DNA of 64,000 nt, from the NCBI GenBank assembly GCA_003255065.1, contig QAOA01002502.1:144934-208933 (forward strand). The letters run 5' to 3'. Shown piece after piece: positions 1-10,182 of the stretch. Positions within the stretch are counted from its first letter, which is position 1, and every line of letters begins with the position of its first letter. The DNA is from Cercis canadensis (taxonomy: Eukaryota > Streptophyta > Magnoliopsida > Fabales > Fabaceae). The translations under genes were made by a program, and so were the position numbers. The notes under the pieces were generated by a model. It searched no databases, was not told where the DNA came from, and saw only the letters and a list, made by a program, of their open reading frames with translations.

Positions 1-1554
1 ATTACTCCTATTTGGATTAGGAATTATCTGTGAAGGGAGTTTGCCAGAACCCTTAGACTGCAACTGGCTAACTGATGATGCCAATTGCCCAATCTGCGTT
101 TCCAGATTCTGCATGGTAGACTCTGCCCTCTGCTGGAACTGGATGTTGCTGGTGGTCATCTGCTTCACCAAATCTTCCAATGAAGCCTCAGGTTTGGATG
201 TTGACGGGTTGGCTGGCTACATAGGCTGCTGCTGGAATGGTGGCCTGTTTTCTTGAAACTGGCCCTGCCTGGCTGATTGAAATTGGTTCTGTTGTTGCCA
301 GGGTTGCCTATATTGCTGCTGTTGTTGTGGCTGTTGTTGGGAGGACTACTGTTGTGGTGCTGCAGCATTGCCATATCTGAAATTTGGATGATCCCTCCAA
401 CCAGGGTTGTAAGTGTTGGAGTACGGATCATATCTAGGCTGCTGCTGTGATTGGTATGGGGATCGACTAGGAAAAACACCTGCTGTAGCTACAGAGGGAT
501 CCTGAAATCCATAATCACCATCTTGCAGTGTAGGACATGTGTCTGTAGGGTGTGATGGACAAGCACAAATGCCACACAAGCTTGCAGGTTGAGGTGTGGA
601 TACTTGTCGCCCCACTGCCAATTGCCTGACCAATGAGGTCAATTTATCAAGTCTGTGCTCCATTCTTTGTTGGTCAGCAAGTGATACACCAACTTCATTG
701 ACTCCCCTGGTGGAATGAATCATCCTGACACCAAACTGTTGGGAATTCTCTGCCATATTGAAAATTAAATCTCTGGCAGCAGCAGGTGTTTTATCCACTA
801 ATGCTCCTCCACTAGCAAAATCAATGTTACTTCTATCCAAAGGTGACAAGCCCTCATAGAAATATTGTATCAACAGCTGATCACTTATTTGATGATGGAG
901 GCAGCTTGAGCACAGCTTGGTAAACCCCTCCCAATACTCATGCAATGTCTCCCCTGGCAGTTGCCTTATGCCACATATGTCTTTGCGAATGGCAGCAGTT
1001 CTGGATGCAGGGAAGAACTTTGCCAGAAACAGCTTCTTCATGTCACTCCAATTTCTGACCGAACCTTGTGACAAGTAAAAGAGCCAGTCTTTAGCTGCAT
1101 CAGCAAGAGAGAAAGGGAATGCTCTTAACTTGATCTGCTCTTCAGAAATTCCTTGTGGCCTCATTGTGGAACAAACCACATGAAATTCCTTTAAATGCTT
1201 ATGAGGATCTTCACCTGCAAGACCATGAAACTTTGGCAGCACATGTATTAATCCAGATTTCAATTCAAAAGCAGTATCAATCTCTGGATATTGGATCCCT
1301 AAAGGTTGGTAAGCAACATCAGGGGTGGCCAATTCCTTAAGAGTTCTGTCTCTAGGCTGCATGTTATGATTATTATTTCCAGCTCTATTACCTTCATCAA
1401 CAGGATCAACAACAGGAATAACAATAGGAGTTCTAGCTTCAGCCATGGTAGGATCTAAATTATCAACAGCCCTATGTGCTCTATTGAGTGTATGCAAAGT
1501 TCTCTCTATTTCAGGGTTTACTTCAAGCAATACAAAAGGAGAAGACCTAGTCAT
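1..1554 (-). pseudogene. gag of element A3 with in-frame stops
   Basis: Gag capsid-type protein of an Athila-like retrotransposon. The ORF opens at the ATG at 1552-1554 and runs 402 codons. It contains the retrotransposon gag domain (motif [16 protein letters not shown] near residue 145) and a zinc-knuckle-like C-x2-C-x4-H-x4-C motif (starting CGICACPSH) near residue 325. A TAG at 343-345 ends it inside a Gln-rich stretch where sister copy A encodes Gln. Reading continues in the same frame to position 1, with another TAG near 218. The N-terminal frame is uninterrupted here, unlike in A, which has lost one base at about 35865. The product would be cytoplasmic and particle-forming if intact. 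It is most likely inactive. Confidence 0.85.
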
Positions 1555-2223
1555 ACACTATACAAACAAGTGGCTAAATGCCTAAACACACCACAATGCA
1601 CAAAAACACAGAAAAACACACAAAACTGACAGAATTTAGCTAAAACTGAAACACACCAAAAACACAAAACAAAGGTAAAAAGACACCAAAATAGGACTAG
1701 AAAAGGTATCTAAACATTTTTTAAAATTTTTCTACCACCACAGGACGAAAGGTGGATGAAAATGGAACTCAAAAATCAAATAAAAATATTTAAAAAATAA
1801 AAAAGTGGTCAAAACAGTCGAATTTGGCTTAAAAAGGCAGACCCCACAGCCATAGGCGTGATTGTTGGTTGTTAGACCATTTTCCTTCAACTGACCAAGT
1901 TTCAGGTCAATTGGAGCAAAACATTTCGTTCGAAACAATAAAACCAGAAATCACTAAATCTTGCCAAACCGAAGGAAAAACAAAGGGGAAATGGTCCAAA
2001 TGGCTAGAATTCACTCAATCACAATATAAAACATCTAAGGAAACTTCAAATCAAGAAAAACAATGACCACTGGCCTTAAACAGAATGGATACTTGGCCAA
2101 AAAGTTATGGAAAAAGTGGCCAAAACCCTAAAAAGAACAAAAACTCAAACACAAGCAGGGTGAATTAGGGGGAAGTTAAAAGTCAGTTTTTCTACTAATA
2201 ATATTGATTCAAAGATAGAACAA
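1555..2223 (-). other. A3 leader (5' UTR), no gene
   Basis: AT-rich, A-rich leader between primer-binding site and gag start, closely matching the leaders of A (35982-36644) and, in part, A2 (9715-10159). I see no conserved coding frame in it. Confidence 0.7.
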
Positions 2224-2241
2224 TCCTCGGCAATGGCGCCA
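2224..2241 (-). promoter_or_regulatory. Primer-binding site of A3 (tRNA-Asp type, two mismatches)
   Basis: On the minus strand it begins TGGCGCC just inside the LTR, five bases from its end. It differs from the intact sites of A and A2 (TGGCGCCGTTGCCGGGGA) at two positions. The intact form is complementary to the 3' end of plant tRNA-Asp, the known primer of Athila-type elements. Confidence 0.85.
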
Positions 2242-2246
2242 AAATT

Positions 2247-3673
2247 TGATGAGCTGCCGAGGCTCCTCAAATTAATTAAGTTTAAGGTCGGTTACCTAAG
2301 CTATTTGCAGCATAGGGCAGCCCTAAGTCGAACCTAAGGATTGTTCTATTTAGTGAATCATATTAAGAAGCATATAAACAGGGGGGTTTTGTTTGTTCAT
2401 GTGATTAACATAAATTAATGGTAAGTGGTAAAGTTTTAGGGAAAATAACCAATTCAAGCCTTAACTGATTTTGATTTTAGTCCATCCTTGATTTCCAATG
2501 ATCCATTCAATTATTAACCATGTTCTTGGCCTTTAAAACATATCAAGAAGCCTCTCAATGTTCTATGGATATCCACTGGTTAAGCAACCAGAATTCGGAA
2601 TTAACTAAGACTAAATGAATTAAGCAAACATTCAAGTCTAGTTTTACCTAAGTCCATGATCCAGCCAAGGTGATTAATCCATCCAAAAGCTCAAAAACAT
2701 TAATCAACTATACAATCCTCTTTTATCACATGCAATTAAGCAATCACACATGAAGATCCAAATTCGAATTTAACAATTCAAACAGAATAGTCCAGAGGAA
2801 GCAAGAAGTAGATTAATCATTGAATGAATAACAACAACACATAATCTCAAAACCAATAATCAGAACAGCCAAAACCTGGATTGATTTGATGAATTAGCCC
2901 TCCATGAACAAGAGAAGCCAAGTTCTTACAAAATATCTAGAGAGAAAACTTAAAGGCTAAGGAAAGTTCAAAAGCTGTCTAAAATATCTAAAAGAATTGA
3001 TATCAATTTCAGCTGCCCCCTTGTGCTGATATAGACCTCCAAAATTACATGCACACCTAAATTGCCCTTAGGGTACACTTGTTCCCATGGGCCTTAGCTT
3101 TAATTGGGCTTTGGTTTGGGCCCATTTGGACTTGTCATGAGGAAGTTAGGCCCATTTAAGTGCCAATAGGTATCTGGAACCATCAGCCAACTTCCACCGC
3201 AAATAAGACCATCTTCAATATAAAATATGGTGAACCAGTCTTCATATAAATTGAAGCTATGTCTGTTAGCTTTCTAATGGTACCAGTTTCAGGTCCATAT
3301 GACATTCAAAACTCAAGTTATGGCCCAAATACTGCATGTAGGTCAGGATCCTGCGACAGCATATCTTCTCTGGCTTCCAGGCTGCATATGACCTTCTGGA
3401 CGTCCGAATTAGCTTTGGAGCCCTGAAAGAAAGTTGTAGAAAAGTATCTTAGCTTTCCTACAAGGTATGACTTGAAATTTTTAGACATGTAGAAATCAAG
3501 ATATGCATGAAACACAGAGACAGTATAAAATGCTCAGTATTACTGGAAATTGCAATTAGGCACAAATGGATCCAAAGTCATGAAATGAGGTCTAAGTCTA
3601 TGCAATTCAGCCCAAAAGAGGTTTAAAAGACTAAGTATGAGGGATAACTATTGTATAAAAAATGTGTTCATCA
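2247..3673 (-). repeat. 5' LTR of A3 (LTR1)
   Basis: Begins TGATGAGCTG and ends TGTTCATCA on the plus strand, so its termini are the short inverted repeat TGATGA/TCATCA. By these boundaries it is 1,427 bp, the same as the LTRs at 5246, 10183 and 36668. Its rightmost 330 bp or so are nearly identical to those of LTR3 (10183-11609) and clearly different from LTR2 and the LTR of A. The flank to the right (ATAGTCTC...) is G sequence. Confidence 0.9.
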
Positions 3674-5245
3674 ATAGTCTCTCACAAGATAAAGATATGC
3701 TCTCAAATCCTTCAAGTGGTGTTTCTCTCCAATTCATCTTATCAAAATCATATTACCATAAACTTGTTCATCTTCTTAATCTTCATTTCCTATGTCACAT
3801 GCACAACACAAATCAAAATGACTTTTATAAGGGTTGTAATGACCAAAGGAAAAAGAATTACAATAATATATAAAAAAAAAAGGTTAAAACACCCAAGGAA
3901 TCACAAGAGCATTGATTGTGGATAAATTCAAACAACTTATGCATCTTGACTTGGGCTTCAATTCATTCTTACTTTTTCTAAAATAACTTATTCTTTTTCT
4001 CTTTTTTTTTTATATTTTTTTTTCATTTTCGTTTTTTTCAATTTTTTTTTTTTGTTAGACTTAACCAATTAGCCACAACTTAATGCAACTTTGTAAGAAT
4101 TCACTTTTCTTTTTTTATGATTCAATGCAATGCTCTTCAATTCCTAAAGATTGGGTAAGAACATGGTTTTACACATAGGCTTGTAATGAACTACACATGA
4201 AGAAAATGTTAATTAGGCTCAAAAAGGGGTTAATCAATGGATAACATCAAAGAAAAAAAATGTCTTAATCACTTCTATGCATGCATATGCAATTGTAGCC
4301 TCAATTAAAAATCAGAACAAATTCTAGAGTGACAACTTTGATAGGTGAATACACAAAAGAAAGAACATGATCAATGATATGGCTCAACTCCTCATGGCTA
4401 CAAGAATACCAAAATCAATTCATCCAATTCAACTTTGTTGTCATATCACTTAAATTCAAGAAGCAAGATAATTATCCAATTATATTGTAGCAACTTAGAA
4501 CCTAAATTGCTTAAAACCATACTCTTCATTTAATTGGAAGGAACCAAAAATAATTTAATTTTTTTTACCTAGATTAAATAAAATTGCAGGAAATTAAATA
4601 GAAAATTGCAGCAAAATAGAGAACATAATTAATTAATCCATCCTCAACACTTAAATTTTGTATTGTCCTCAATGCAAAACACATTGTGGATAGTAAATGT
4701 AGGACAATGAAATTAAAAGAGAAGAAAAAAGAGACAAAATGTGAATTTAGGTCTCATAAATGACATCATACAAATGCTTCTTCTCCACAATTTGCTCTTG
4801 AAAACCCTCATAAAAAGGCTTAAGCCGATGTCCGTTCACTGTAAAGGTCTTGTTAGTTGCCTCACTTTTTATCTCAACTACACTATAAAGAAAAACATAA
4901 GTAACCATAAAAGGACCTATTCATCTAGAACATAACTTACCGGGTATTAGTTTGAGACGGGAGTTGTAGAACAACACTTTTTGGTCAATGTAAAACTCTT
5001 TCCTCACCACCATCTTATCATGCACAACCTTGGTTTTCTCTTTATAGATCTGAGAGTTCTCATAAGCTTCCAATCAGATTTCTTCAAGTTCTTGAAGTTG
5101 GAGCTTCCTTTGGAATTCGGCTTGGGCTAAGTCAATATTGCATTGTTTCACTGCCTAATATGTCTTATGCTTTATTTCCACTGGAAGGTGACGTACTTTG
5201 CCAAAAACTATCCTATAAGGTGACATACCTATAGGGGTCTAATAG
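3674..5245 (-). repeat. Duplicated G segment X1
   Basis: About 1.57 kb nearly identical to 11610-13183 (X2), with roughly a dozen differences by eye. It carries the G 3' non-coding region (T-rich tracts around 3990-4052, a hairpin motif at 4661-4674) and the last part of G integrase. Its left edge abuts LTR1 as X2 abuts LTR3. Its right edge stops at LTR2, whereas X2 continues into the rest of integrase. Confidence 0.9.
4747..5245 (-). pseudogene. Integrase C-terminal fragment of G (copy in X1)
   Basis: Minus-strand remnant of the retrotransposon integrase C-terminal part, with the conserved segments corresponding to [17 protein letters not shown] and [12 protein letters not shown] in related elements. 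In-frame stops interrupt it. The polyprotein stop codon is at 4747-4749. It is cut at 5245 by the insertion of A2. The identical region in X2 begins at 12684. Confidence 0.75.
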
Positions 5246-6672
5246 TGATGAGCTGCCGAGGCTCCTCAAATTAGTTAATGTTTAAGGTCGGTTCCTAAGC
5301 TATTTGCAGCAAAGGGCAGCCCTAAGTCGAACCTAAGGATTGTTCTATTTGGTGAAACATATTGAAAAGCATATAAACAGGGGGGTTGTGTTTGTTTCTG
5401 TGATTAACAAAAATTAATTGAAAGTGGCAGAGTTTTAGAGAAAGCAACCAATCCAAGTCTTAACTAATTCTGATTTTGATTCATCCTTGATTTCCAAGGA
5501 TCCACTTAATTATTAATCATGTTCTTGGCCTTTAAAACATATCAAGAAGCCTCTCAATGTTCTATGGATGTCTACTGGTTAAGCAACCAGAATTTGGTTC
5601 AACAAGGGACTAAATGAATTAAGCAAACATTCAAGTCCAGTTTAACCTAAGTCCTGAATCCAGCCAAGATAATTAATCCGTCCCAGCTTAGAACCATTAA
5701 TTAACCATACAATCCTCTTTTATCACATGCAAACAGAATATGAACACATGAATAATCCAATCCGAATTAAGCAATTCAAACAGAATATTTCAGAGGATTG
5801 AAAGAACTTGATTAACAACTAAAATGAAGAACAACAACACATAATCTCAAAATCAATAATCAGAATAGCAAAACCTGGATTGATATGATGATTTAGCCCT
5901 CCATGAACAAGAAGAGCTGAGTTCTTACAAAATATCTAAGAGAAAACTTAGAGACTAAGGAAAGAGGAAAAGTTGTCTAAAAATATCTAATGACTTGATT
6001 CTCAATTTCGGCTGCCCCCTTCTTGCTGATATAGACCTCCAATTTTACATGCACACCCAAATTGCCTTTAGGGCATACTTGTTCCCATGGGCCTTAGCTT
6101 CAATTGGGCTTTGGTTTGGGCCCATTTGAACTTGTCATGAGGAAGTTAGGCCCATTTAAGTGGCAAAAGGTGTCTGGAACCGTCAGCTAACTTACACAGC
6201 AAATAAGACCATCTTCAACATAAAATATGGTGAACCGGTCTTATATAAATTGAAGCTCTGTCTGTTAGCTTTCCAATGGTACCAATTTCAGGTCCATATG
6301 ACATCCACAACTCAAGTTATGACCCAAATACGGCATGTAGGTCAGGATCCTGCGACATCATGTCTTCTCTGGCTTCCAGGCTGCATATGACCTTCTGAAC
6401 GTTCGAATTAGCTTTGAAGCCCTGAAAGAAAGTTGTAGACAATTCTCTCAGCCTTCCAACAAGGTATGACTCAGAATTTTTAGACATACAGAACTCAAGA
6501 TATGCATGAAACACAGAGACAGCATATAATGCCCAGTATTGCTGGAAATTGCAATTAAGCATAAATGGATCCAAAGTCATGAAATGAGGTCTAAGTCTAT
6601 GCAATTCAGCCCAAAAGAGGTTTAAAAGACTAAGTATGAGGGATAACTATTATATAAAAAGTGTGTTCATCA
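5246..6672 (-). repeat. 3' LTR of A2 (LTR2)
   Basis: Starts TGATGAGCTG after the flank CTAATAG and ends GTTCATCA just before the polypurine tract. It is closest to the LTR of A at 36668-38094; for example both have GGGGGGTTGTGTTTG and AACAAGGGACTAAATG segments where LTR1 and LTR3 differ. Confidence 0.9.
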
Positions 6673-6690
6673 AATTCCCCCACACTTAGC
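6673..6690 (-). promoter_or_regulatory. Polypurine tract of A2
   Basis: Minus-strand reading is AGTGTGGGGGAATT directly followed by the LTR start TGATGAAC. This is the expected plus-strand primer position. A hairpin-capable sequence, TTTGC...GCAAA, lies just inside at about 6694-6712. Confidence 0.85.
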
Positions 6691-7285
6691 TTTTGCACGT
6701 CTCGGGCAAACTAAAATTCCAAAACTAAGAAAAGCAAGAACAAGGAAACAAAAACAAATTTAAAAACTAAAGGATCACCTCCCAATGATATTTAAGAAAT
6801 GCAGAAGTTCATACCACAAGTAAGATAAGCAATTAAAGATTCAAGGAACTCACAGCATTCATGAAATAAAATTTCTTCTCATCCAAAATCAACAAACAAG
6901 GTAACTTCAATTGGAAAGCATAAGTTAAGAATGATAGATCCTCACAAGATACACTCTCAATCCCTCAAGTGTTTAGAAATTAGGTACTCCACTCAATCAA
7001 ACTCATGAAGAGATGCACTACCATAAGCTTGCTTATCTTCTATTTCTCCACTACTCAAACAAATGCACACACAAATCAAGAGGACTTTATTTAAGGTTGT
7101 AATAAGGCCAAGGGTAAAGGTAAAGGAATGAATGAAGATGGATATCACAAGGTAAAAAAACTCAAAGAGAATAAGAGAACATTGGAGAGGAACTCAAATG
7201 ACAAGCATTAAATTCCAAGTGTGTAAAGCATATTCTCCTTCCTTTGCACATATTCCTTTTCCTTTTCTTTTCCTTTTCACAATTC

Positions 7286-7327
<42 letters not shown>

Positions 7328-8610
7328 AGAACCAATTGGTTTTTTTTCTCTTTCTTTCTTTCATTCACATAATACTTTGCACATTAGGATTCACAACCTC
7401 CACACTTGTACTATTAATTACCCACAAGCATAACAGCTCCTCCAAGACAATGAACCAATGCTCTCCCATTCCCTAAGGTAAGATAACAACATGGTATTTT
7501 GTACATAGGCATATAATGAGCTAATATCAAAGATAGGCAAATAGGCTCAATAGGGGGAATCAAAGAGAAATAATACAAGGTTGGCTATTTGGCAAAGTGG
7601 CTAAATCAAGAAAGAATGCCTCAATCATGTTCATGTATGCAAATGAAAATGTAGCCTCAAAAAGAATCAAGCAAGTTCTAGAGTTAACAAATTCCATGAG
7701 TGAAATCACACAAGAAGGAAAAAGAATGGCACAAATGCCAAATCCATTCATCAAAAGGCTCAAAACTCACAAGGCATGTATCTATCAAACTTAATCATCA
7801 ATCCAACATCTAAAACCAAGCATGTGAAATTAAGGATGGAAAACAAGTTATTCAATCATGCTATGAACCTTGAAATGTAATTACTTTAAACTTACAACTT
7901 TACAAATTCTATAACATCATTGGAGGGTAATTAAAACAGAAAAATGACAACAAAAACAGAAAAAACAGCAAGAACAACAAACAGAAAAAATTAAAACAGA
8001 AAACAACAAATTTACAGAAATAGTAAAGTAATCAACTAAACTAATCAACTAACCTAATCAACTAAACAGAAAACACCTAATCAACTAAACAGAAAACAAT
8101 AAAGCAACTAAACTATATACAGAAATCCCTCCCCCACACTTAAATTTTACATTGTCCTCAATGTAAAAACTTCAAAAAGTATCAACAGATGACAAGTAAT
8201 AACAAGCAGTCACATAAGGACAAGTAAAGTAAAAGAGAGAGAAGAAACATCCTTATCAGGGGAGGTAGATGGCATCGTGCAAGTGGACCTCCTCCACTAT
8301 GTCCTCTTTAGCTCCCTCACAGAATGGCTGGCGGCAGTTGAAAGCTGCTTATCCAAGAAATGACCAAACTTCCCGCACGCATGTGGGGTAAGATAAAGCA
8401 GACATCAAGAACAGAAAATTGAATTAAAAACAAAAATAGAGTTAGAAACAAGACTAGAAAACAGAAAATTCAAAGCAAAAACAGAAAACAGAAATAGAAT
8501 AGAAACAAAAGCAAAAACAGAAAACATAATATAAATACAGTAATATAATCAGAAAATGTACTCCCCTGAAGCTCAAGGTATCATCTTCCGATTATGTGCA
8601 GCAAACACAG
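6691..8610 (-). other. A2 3' non-coding region with deletion scraps
   Basis: No intact gene. It contains a run of 37 T residues at 7289-7325 within pyrimidine-rich sequence, a second polypurine-like tract at about 8127-8138 followed by the inverted repeat CATTG-TCCT-CAATG (8150-8163), an integrase C-terminal scrap around 8265-8345 and an RT scrap at about 8362-8403 matching A near 32320-32360. The rest is A-rich filler. Confidence 0.7.
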
Positions 8611-9714
8611 CTAGATACCGGGGTCAAAGACCATTCTCACGAAGTCTCGGGTTGCCCTTGTAGAGTCATCTGCTAAAGCCGCAGAATCAGAATCGGAACC
8701 AAAAGCAGAATTAGATTCAGATTCACCAGGATTGCCATCGCTTAAAAATGTAGAAATTTCTGCACAGATAGCACAACTCATGTCACCATCACAAACAGCA
8801 TGTGAATGGCACTGGACATACTCCTCTATACCCACAAAGTCAGGGAATTCATAACATAGCTCCTCAGACACATCCACTAACTCTGTAGGAGCATCAATGA
8901 CCACAGCCTCTGGAATAGAGTCATCTTGTTCTAAAAATACTGCAATCTCAGAACAAGCAGGGCAAACAGAATCACCACAATTGCAGCACATAGAATCAGG
9001 AGTGCTCAAGAAGGCAGATATCTCAGCACATACTGCACAAGGTACATCACCATCACAGTCAGGACAGGAGGGGCACCGAAGAGGGTCATCAACACCAACA
9101 AAATCTGGGAAGTCAGCACAGAGCTCATCACACCCATCCCCAACTAGATCATCAGTCAAATCAATGTGAAAGACAGAGTGCTCATCCATGGAATGCTGCA
9201 TAGGCTCAAAAATATTGAACTGCACAACAGAGTCTCCAAACTCCATGGTCTGAGAAGGAAGTGCACCAGAACCCTGGGATTGCAATTGACTCACAGATGA
9301 TGCCAATTGTCCAATCTGTGTTTCCAGATTCTGCATGGTGGACTCTGCCCTCTGCTGGAACTGGATGTTGCTGGTGGCCATCTGCTTCACCAAATCTTCC
9401 AATGAAAGCTCAGGTTTGGATGTTGACGGGTGAGCTGGTGGCATAGGCTGCTGCTGGAATGGTGGCCTAGTTTGTTGAAACTGGCTCTGTTGTTGGTATG
9501 GTTGCTTAGCTGGTTCAGGTGCTTGTTGTCCCACTACTAATTGTCTCACCAAAGATGTCAATTCATCAAGTCTATGGTCCATCCTCTGTTTGTCAGAAAG
9601 TGATGCAACAACCTCTTTGACTCTTTTAGTAGTAGGGGAACCTAGTATGCACCATGAACAAAAAGTGATAGAACAACAAAACACACCAAAACATACAACA
9701 AAACACAAAATCAC
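8611..9714 (-). CDS. A2 chimeric Gag-linker protein with repeated Cys-rich motif
   Basis: A 367-residue open frame. Residues 35-155 match the C-terminal part of A Gag (Gln/Pro-rich, then a coiled-coil-like [20 protein letters not shown] segment). At about residue 156 it jumps, without a frame break, to the linker that in A follows the protease ([13 protein letters not shown]). The protease is therefore deleted cleanly in frame. The linker holds an acidic Cys-rich unit (C-x2-C-x2-C-x-G-D-x2-C-x2-C-AEIS-x-FL) that occurs once in A (residues about 744-782 of its polyprotein). Here it occurs twice in full (about 195-236 and 285-324) plus a partial copy (243-261). No enzyme domain is present. The first 34 residues look like read-in from the leader, so the true start is uncertain. 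Whether it is translated is unknown. Confidence 0.55.
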   Translation of the reverse strand: MILCFVVCFGVFCCSITFCSWCILGSPTTKRVKEVVASLSDKQRMDHRLDELTSLVRQLVVGQQAPEPAKQPYQQQSQFQQTRPPFQQQPMPPAHPSTSKPELSLEDLVKQMATSNIQFQQRAESTMQNLETQIGQLASSVSQLQSQGSGALPSQTMEFGDSVVQFNIFEPMQHSMDEHSVFHIDLTDDLVGDGCDELCADFPDFVGVDDPLRCPSCPDCDGDVPCAVCAEISAFLSTPDSMCCNCGDSVCPACSEIAVFLEQDDSIPEAVVIDAPTELVDVSEELCYEFPDFVGIEEYVQCHSHAVCDGDMSCAICAEISTFLSDGNPGESESNSAFGSDSDSAALADDSTRATRDFVRMVFDPGI

Positions 9715-10159
9715 ACAAAAAGTGACAAAATTGAACTAAAACCGAAACACACCAAAAACACAAAACAAAGGTAAAAAGACACCAAAATAAGACTAGAAAA
9801 TATATCTAAACATTTTTTGAAATTTTTCTACCACCACAGGACGAAAGGTGAATGAAAATGGAAGTCAAAAATCAAATAAAAAATATTAAAAAATTGAAAA
9901 AGTGGTCTAAACGATGGAATTTGGCCAAAATAGGGTGGGGCTCACTGCAAAGCAGTGAGTTTTTCTTTCCAGGACGTTTTCCTTCAACTGACCAATTCTC
10001 AGGTTATTCTGGGCTAAAAAATTCGTACTAAATTTTCTGAAAAATTTGCCTAAAATCACCCGTTTTCACCAAAAACTACCAAGACAAAACAACAAAGGGG
10101 GTTTATGAAGGGTTAGCAGTAAAGTAAACTCCTAATATGATTGACCAAAACTAGAATAA
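9715..10159 (-). other. A2 leader, no gene
   Basis: A-rich leader homologous in part to the A and A3 leaders. No coding signal seen. Confidence 0.6.
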
Positions 10160-10177
10160 TCCCCGGCAACGGCGCCA
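10160..10177 (-). promoter_or_regulatory. Primer-binding site of A2 (tRNA-Asp)
   Basis: Minus strand reads TGGCGCCGTTGCCGGGGA, a full match to the tRNA-Asp 3' complement form seen in A and B. It lies five bases inside the LTR that starts at 10183. Confidence 0.9.
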
Positions 10178-10182
10178 AAATT

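Larger units (their letters stand above)
1..3673 (-). mobile_element. Athila-type LTR retrotransposon A3, 5' portion
   Basis: Minus-strand Ty3/gypsy element of the same family as A (30453-38094) and A2 (5246-11609). Visible from right to left are a 5' LTR, a tRNA-Asp-type primer-binding site, a leader of about 670 bp and most of gag. Protease, RT, RNase H, integrase and the 3' LTR lie off the left edge. The right LTR end abuts sequence that is the 3' non-coding region of element G, so A3 was inserted into G. Family assignment rests on close protein similarity to the long polyprotein of A; the Athila clade name is from general knowledge of such gag-RT sequences. Confidence 0.85.

Noticed and set aside
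3637-3925. Overlapping plus-strand frames duplicated at 11573-11861
   Set aside because: They straddle the LTR end and non-coding X sequence. Their duplication is explained by the X1/X2 duplication.
6317-6604. A minus-strand frame of about 95 codons found in the LTRs at 6317, 37739 and, shortened, 3318 and 11254
   Set aside because: Its conservation simply follows LTR identity. It has no recognisable domain and is truncated in two of four copies.
7198-7476. Plus-strand frame with a poly-Phe run
   Set aside because: Created by the 37-T tract in the A2 non-coding region.
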